In this document: positions 17,189-21,106 of the stretch, in pieces | Layout: each line of letters opens with the position of its first letter | How positions within the stretch are numbered: position 1 is the stretch's first letter | Source: Haplomitrium mnioides | Taxonomy: Eukaryota > Marchantiophyta > Haplomitriopsida > Calobryales | Assembly (NCBI GenBank): GCA_049999725.1 | Contig: JBNGIS010034322.1 | Location: 1 to 21,106 of the forward strand | DNA length: 21,106 nucleotides | Direction of reading: 5' to 3' | The notes under the pieces: generated by a model | Told to the model about the DNA's origin: nothing | The model's input: the letters and a program-made list of their open reading frames with translations, nothing else | Database searches by the model: none | Made by a program: the position numbers and the translations under genes

Positions 17189-17475
17189 GAGTCCATGCCC
17201 ATATGGACTCTTGAGTTAAAGAGCTTGAGGACTAAGGAGTCCATATGCGCAGAAACTCGTGACTCTAAGTGCGCAATGAGCTTGTAAGTCTAAGCACACA
17301 AAGGCTCATGAGTCCTTTGGTCTTGAACTCGTGAGTCATGGATGCAAAAAGACTCTTGAATCCATATGCGTATGGACTTCGTAGTCATAGTGTGACTGAA
17401 CTGCCAAGTCTAAGAGCAACAAGACTCAAAGGTTCATCTGCGCATAGACTTAAGAGTCTATGTGTGCATAGACTC
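17189..17475. repeat. Array B : 12 palindromic units with exact 24-bp period
   Basis: Units start near 17189, 17213, 17237, 17261, 17285, 17310, 17333, 17358, 17382, 17406, 17430 and 17454. The first unit has perfect 8-base arms (GAGTCCAT and ATGGACTC) around six bases. The last (17454-17475) has perfect 9-base arms (GAGTCTATG and CATAGACTC) around TGTG. Unit 17358-17379 has arms TCCATA and TATGGA around TGCG. The inner units are degenerate but keep the GAGTC and GACTC ends. The array stops about 20 bp before the Copia LTR insertion. Confidence 0.85.
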
Positions 17476-17497
17476 AAGAGTCCCTGCTAGTAGGGAT

Positions 17498-17756
17498 TGT
17501 TGAAATACCAAGCTTGATACATAGCCAGACAGGATGACGGGTAGAGTCTTATTTTTTGGACCCTCTTTAGGGCTAGTTTTAATAAGTTAATTTATGGTAA
17601 GTTTAAGTATAAATACAGAGTATGTAAAGAGAAAAGGAGGGAGATCAAAGAGAGAGCGCCGCCATGTCGCAAGCCTATTCCCTTTTGTAAATTCATTGCG
17701 TTGAATACAATCTCTCATATTTGCCTCCAAAGAATTGTCTCCTCAGTTTCTTTACA
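17498..17756 (+). mobile_element. 5' LTR (259 bp) of plus-strand Copia element
   Basis: The LTR begins TGTTGAAATACC and ends TTTACA, directly followed by a primer binding site. It carries a TATA box at 17608-17615 and the typical 3' end around TTGAATACAATCTCTC. The base run preceding it, GGGAT (17493-17497), would be the target-site copy. The 3' LTR is not in the window. Confidence 0.85.
17608..17615 (+). promoter_or_regulatory. TATA box of the Copia LTR
   Basis: TATAAATA lies 110 bp into the LTR, a normal position for a short Copia LTR promoter driving the genomic RNA. Confidence 0.6.
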
Positions 17757-17768
17757 TGGTATCAGAGT
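17757..17768 (+). promoter_or_regulatory. Primer binding site for initiator Met-tRNA
   Basis: TGGTATCAGAGT follows the LTR end without a spacer. It is one base from the canonical plant site TGGTATCAGAGC, where the 3' end of initiator methionine tRNA primes minus-strand DNA synthesis. Confidence 0.85.
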
Positions 17769-17912
17769 CTGGTTCATGAGGTGCAAAAGATCGCAAAGGA
17801 GTAGACAATCAATTTGGTTCAGAGTATCGATTTCAATATCTTTTTGCTCGAAGATGTTCATAGAGATGAAGCATAGAGTCTTGAAGTTTTGAGGTGTCGG
17901 GAAGTTGCGTAA

Positions 17913-18542
17913 ATGGGTGACAACAATACCGATGTTATTGAGAAGTTGGAGAAGAACAACTACGAGCCGTGGAAGTTACGGATGAGGAACTATTTGATAG
18001 GCAAGAGCCTATGGGGGTATGTATCAGGTGAAGAAAAGGAATCACGACTTCCTTTAGTGAATGTAACAGATCAAGAATTGAAGGTATGGAAAGCTTGGAA
18101 CGAAAAAGATAAGAAGGTGATGTTTTTGATTTTGCAGAATTTGTCAAAAAATATGGTTGGATGCATACAAGATTTGGAGTCTACAAAAGATGTATGGGAT
18201 ACATTAGAAAGGCTCTACAATACAAACACTAGAGCTAGAAAGATTCAATTGAAGAATGAGTTGAATAACATAAAGAAGACACACAACATGTTTATGAATG
18301 ATTATGTTTGGAAGATAAAAGAGACATCAGATGTATTGAGATCTATTGAAGTGGTTACAAAGGATGATGATTTAGTGTCTATAGTTTTGAATGGTTTGAA
18401 GGATGATGACAAGTGGAAACCGTTTGCCACTTCTGTGTATGTTCGAGAAAATCTTCTTAATTCTGATGAGCTAGTCTCCTTGATGATTATAGAGGAGAGG
18501 AACATTGGAGGACCCACTTTAGAAAATGGTTCTAATGAGTAG
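17913..18542 (+). CDS. Copia Gag (UBN2-type) N-terminal part
   Basis: The 209-residue ORF begins MGDNNTDVIEKLEKNNYEPW and matches the UBN2/gag-polypeptide family: an N-terminal NY-W-RM segment (about residues 15-25), then VWDTLERLYNT and RKIQLKNELNNIK (about 95-118) and later ELVSLMIIEERN. In copia elements this forms the virus-like particle shell. It ends at a TAG (18540-18542), but the same frame continues into the basic Gly/Arg-rich tract and zinc knuckle, so the stop is a mutation and not the true end. The ATG is 145 nt after the primer binding site. Confidence 0.85.
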   Translation: MGDNNTDVIEKLEKNNYEPWKLRMRNYLIGKSLWGYVSGEEKESRLPLVNVTDQELKVWKAWNEKDKKVMFLILQNLSKNMVGCIQDLESTKDVWDTLERLYNTNTRARKIQLKNELNNIKKTHNMFMNDYVWKIKETSDVLRSIEVVTKDDDLVSIVLNGLKDDDKWKPFATSVYVRENLLNSDELVSLMIIEERNIGGPTLENGSNE

Positions 18543-19328
18543 GCACAAGGCTTCTACTCAAGATATGGTAGAGGCAGGGGGAGATCCCAAAGAGGATGCG
18601 GTGAAGGTAGAGGTTATGTGCAACATAGCCAAAATCAACAAAATTTTGAGAATACAGCTTGTGGTAGAGAAAGGAGCTTTCGTGGAAGAGGTGGAAGGCA
18701 CAACAATCAGGATGTAGTTTGTTGAGAGTGTGGAAAAGCATGTCATTATGCAAATGGCTGATATAGCAGATCCAACAACAATAACAAAGGATATGATCAA
18801 AGGCAACAAGAAAATTATGCATCGTCATCGAAGAGTGATGGTGAGCGTCTCTTTGTTTTGCAACATATGATGAGTGCTTATACACAAGGTTGTGAAAATG
18901 ATGCATGGTATGTAAATTCTAATACGTCAAACCATATGACACATCATAAAAATTGGTTAAAAGAGCTGTATGATCCAGAGCAACAAGGATATGTGGAAAC
19001 AGATGATGCTATAACTCATTCAATTGAGTAGATGGGAAATGTTCCACTTGCTACACATGATGGAAAGTCAAAGTATAAGGCAGATGTGTTCTATGTACCA
19101 ACAATTACAAAGAATTTGGTATCTGTTGGTCAAATGGTAGAACAAGGATTACAAGCTGTTTTTAATGACGATGGTTGTTTTGTGGAGGATTTGAAGAATA
19201 GAAACAAGCTGGTTGCTAGAGGAAGTAAGATCGAACGGATGTTTATATTGGATGTAAAGACTCCAATGGTATATGATAATGTCATGTATACGCAAAAGAA
19301 TACAATTATTGGAGATGCAGATATTTGA
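18543..19328 (+). pseudogene. Copia Gag zinc knuckle, protease and gag-pre-integrase, stop-broken
   Basis: In the Gag frame: GFYSRYGRGRGRSQRG, then a knuckle reading C-stop-ECGKACHYANG-stop, where both TGA codons probably replaced TGG and a TGY cysteine. WYVNSNTSNHMT then stands where WYLDSGASNHMT is expected, so the catalytic Asp of the aspartic protease is Asn. After a TAG at 19029, an open 98-residue stretch (19032-19328) gives DVFYVPTITKNLVSVGQM and related protease C-terminal text. Its TGA at 19326 replaces the Trp before the HERMRHVNLQRL gag-pre-integrase motif. Confidence 0.8.
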
Positions 19329-19933
19329 CACGAAAGAATGAGACATGTGAATTTACAAAGGCTGAAATCAATGCAGTCTATAAGTGTAGTTACAAGTGTG
19401 AAGCATGTCAGGTTGGAAAACACTCAAGGTATTCGTTCCCGCATCAAATAAATGTGAGTAAAAATCCATTAGATGTAGTACATTGTGATGTGTGGGGACC
19501 TACTGAGTATGCATCAATGTCAGGAAATAAATATTTTGTTATCTTTGTGGATGACCATACAACAAAGGTATGGGTTTATTTTATGAAGACAAAAGGAGAA
19601 GTGTTTGAGCACTTTAAGAGCTTTAAGAAGATTGTGGAAAAGAAATCCGGTTTGCAGATTAAATGCCTATGGTCAGATGGTGAAGGTGAGTATTTTTCAC
19701 AAGAGTTTAGTAGATTTCTGGTAGATCATGGTGTGAAGAGGCAATTCACATGCAGATATACTTCACAACAGAATGGAGTAGCAGAGAGAAAGAATAGACA
19801 TATAGCAAAAATTGCTCGTGCCTTGATTAATGAGAAGAATATGCCAAAATACTATAGAGCAGAGGATGTACATACAGTTGTGCATATCATGAACATGACT
19901 CCTACTACAGGAATACATGATATTACTCCATAA
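19325..19933 (+). CDS. Copia integrase core (rve), open but lacking its N-terminal frame
   Basis: The 202-residue open stretch holds CEACQVGKHSRYSFP (the second half of the HHCC zinc site). The catalytic Asp55 lies in VVHCDVWGPT, Asp118 in LWSDGEGEYF and Glu154 in NGVAERKN. The last two are 35 residues apart, so the D,D(35)E triad is complete. The first roughly 20 residues are off-frame, because the HERMRHVN reading belongs to another frame that shifts near 19370-19385. After a TAA at 19931, the same frame goes on as ERFIDIKSDVSHLKVFGCIA up to 20085. It inserts the cDNA copy into the genome in related elements; here it cannot be translated as part of one polyprotein. Confidence 0.8.
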   Translation: MTRKNETCEFTKAEINAVYKCSYKCEACQVGKHSRYSFPHQINVSKNPLDVVHCDVWGPTEYASMSGNKYFVIFVDDHTTKVWVYFMKTKGEVFEHFKSFKKIVEKKSGLQIKCLWSDGEGEYFSQEFSRFLVDHGVKRQFTCRYTSQQNGVAERKNRHIAKIARALINEKNMPKYYRAEDVHTVVHIMNMTPTTGIHDITP

Positions 19934-20085
19934 GAAAGATTTATAGATATCAAAAGTGATGTATCTCACTTGAAGGTATTTGGATGTATTGCGTATGTAC
20001 ACATACTAGATTAGCTAGGAATTAAGCTAGATCCTAAAGCTGAGAAGTGTATTTTCATTGGGTATTCTTTGGAGCAAAAAGGATA

Positions 20086-21106
20086 GTGTTAGCTCCAAGA
20101 CCGGTCGCTTATCTCCTTTTCCGCCGATTTGTGTCGATTTAAGGCTGATTTCTTGTTTCAGGACCTTTTATGGGAGGGGCTTTGCACCGAATTGAATCTA
20201 ACTCCTCTTAATGCGCACTGAACTCACTCTACCACGCTCTGGGATACCTGTCCCACTCTTCTGAAATGATTCCAGCCTACTTTAGAATGGATTTGATGAT
20301 TGGGCGCAATACTTACAACCACGCACACACCCACAGCCAACCCACTTCTCCCAAATAGCTCAATGTAGTCAAATAATATAGCACAACATATACAAACATC
20401 AACTTAGGCCTGCTGGCCCTGAACTCACACAACAATTCTACTTATTCACTATGGCACCCACGTCAAACTCCCACACACGCACCCATAGTCAAATAGTTTT
20501 TAACTTTTATTGCTAGAAGCCTTGAATTTACTTCCTCAGGCTCGGAAGAGGTTTTATTTAACTTCTACCTCTGGAAGACAACCCTCCCAGTTGTTGTCCC
20601 TCACTCCACTCCCCATACACCCATCAAGTCCCTCGATAGAATTTTCCCCAGCGCACTCTATCCAGCTAGAACTCCAAACTAGTGTTTCCTTAAGGAAATC
20701 AACACACAATACAACCCCAAGGCGCACTAGATCCACTCTGAACTTAATCCATAGCTCACTGAGTCTCTCGTATTATGGAGTAACTTCTGGCAGCACAACT
20801 AGTTAACACAGATACAGAGAAATACTACAACTATTGGTACCTCCCACCTGTAGTGAGTCGAAGAAAGTGCCCAATCCTTTGAGTTCCCATAGTCGTTGTT
20901 CTTAGCTGTGACCGCACCTCCAAAAAATGGTTCACCTGCATGCCCTCCGTGAGTACCCGAGCACAAGCTTCAGCACAACACTCCACCCATTTCCTTGGCC
21001 CCGCAAGCCCAACCTCACACCTCCAGTCCTCCTCGCACGATGTCCTTTCTTCACTGTCTCTCTCCTCCTCTGTGTCACGCACCCCCAATGCTCTCTCCTT
21101 GTGCCC
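20086..21106 (-). mobile_element. Third G-related LTR, inserted in the Copia element, cut by the window end
   Basis: The sequence begins TGTTAGCTCC at the exact point where Copia homology stops. It aligns with the inner end of the G LTR (AAGGCTGA, then TTCAGG-CTTTTATG and GGC at 20150-20185 against 5047-5095). The block AGAAGCC-TGAATTTACTTCCTC-GGAAGAGGT at 20514-20550 matches 5690-5730. Spacing differs, so it is a diverged family member. Orientation is minus, like G. The right part (20800-21106) is C-rich non-coding sequence with only weak similarity to 6070-6210. No gene is seen. Confidence 0.6.

Larger units (their letters stand above)
17498..20085 (+). mobile_element. Plus-strand Copia (Tork/Tnt1-like) retrotransposon, 3'-truncated by insertion
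   Basis: The order is LTR, primer binding site, Gag, zinc knuckle, protease, gag-pre-integrase, integrase. Homology stops at KCIFIGYSLEQKG, just past the integrase, where a G-related LTR begins at 20086. Reverse transcriptase and the 3' LTR presumably lie beyond the window, after the inserted element. In-frame stops and a frameshift show it is inactive. Confidence 0.85.

Noticed and set aside
15159-17475. Palindromic arrays as CRISPR arrays
   Set aside because: The units are tandem with two-base gaps and no unique spacers, in a eukaryotic retrotransposon context with no cas genes.
1-21106. tRNA, rRNA or other structural RNA genes
   Set aside because: No cloverleaf-compatible A and B boxes or rRNA segments were recognised by eye. 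The tRNA-related sequences are primer binding sites only.

Overview
The window looks like intergenic heterochromatin from a large plant genome, probably a seed plant and possibly a gymnosperm. It is a nested graveyard of LTR retrotransposons and other repeats. I found no intact host gene, no tRNA or rRNA, and no bacterial-style organisation. The plant assignment rests on the Copia protein families, a plant-type initiator-tRNA primer binding site, and layered, stop-riddled elements. It is an inference.

Layout. (1) Bases 1-723 are the 3' part of an LTR read on the + strand; it ends in CA and abuts a degenerate ORF repeat called X' (724-1328). (2) Bases 1329-7952 hold a minus-strand, apparently non-autonomous LTR retrotransposon, called G here. 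Its complete 5' LTR is about 2.97 kb (4986-7952). Next come a primer-binding-site-like sequence (4962-4980), a Gag-like zinc-knuckle protein (4115-4909) and an in-frame but stop-broken extension (3359-4114). Then come a 24-bp minisatellite, a polypurine tract (3084-3095) and a truncated 3' LTR (1329-3080). No protease, integrase or reverse transcriptase is visible in it. (3) Bases 7953-9086 are a second, longer copy of the X ORF repeat.

(4) Bases 9087-17497 are AT-rich. They hold two related direct repeats (R1 10058-10683, R2 13968-14584) on either side of a decayed minus-strand Copia element (10685-13885). Further on is a decayed minus-strand coding remnant of unknown family (about 14515-17120). 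Two arrays of a degenerate 24-25 bp palindromic unit (15159-15576 and 17189-17475) accompany it. (5) Bases 17498-20085 are a plus-strand Copia element of Tork/Tnt1 type: a 259-bp LTR, primer binding site, Gag, zinc knuckle, protease and integrase. It is cut off before reverse transcriptase by (6) a third, G-related LTR (20086 to the window end).

The least explained features are the palindromic 24-bp arrays and the G element. G combines a very long U3, recurrent CCGAAG motifs, a 16-bp perfect palindrome just upstream of its TATA box, and only a Gag-like product. Protein families and repeat alignments were read by eye; percent identities are estimates.
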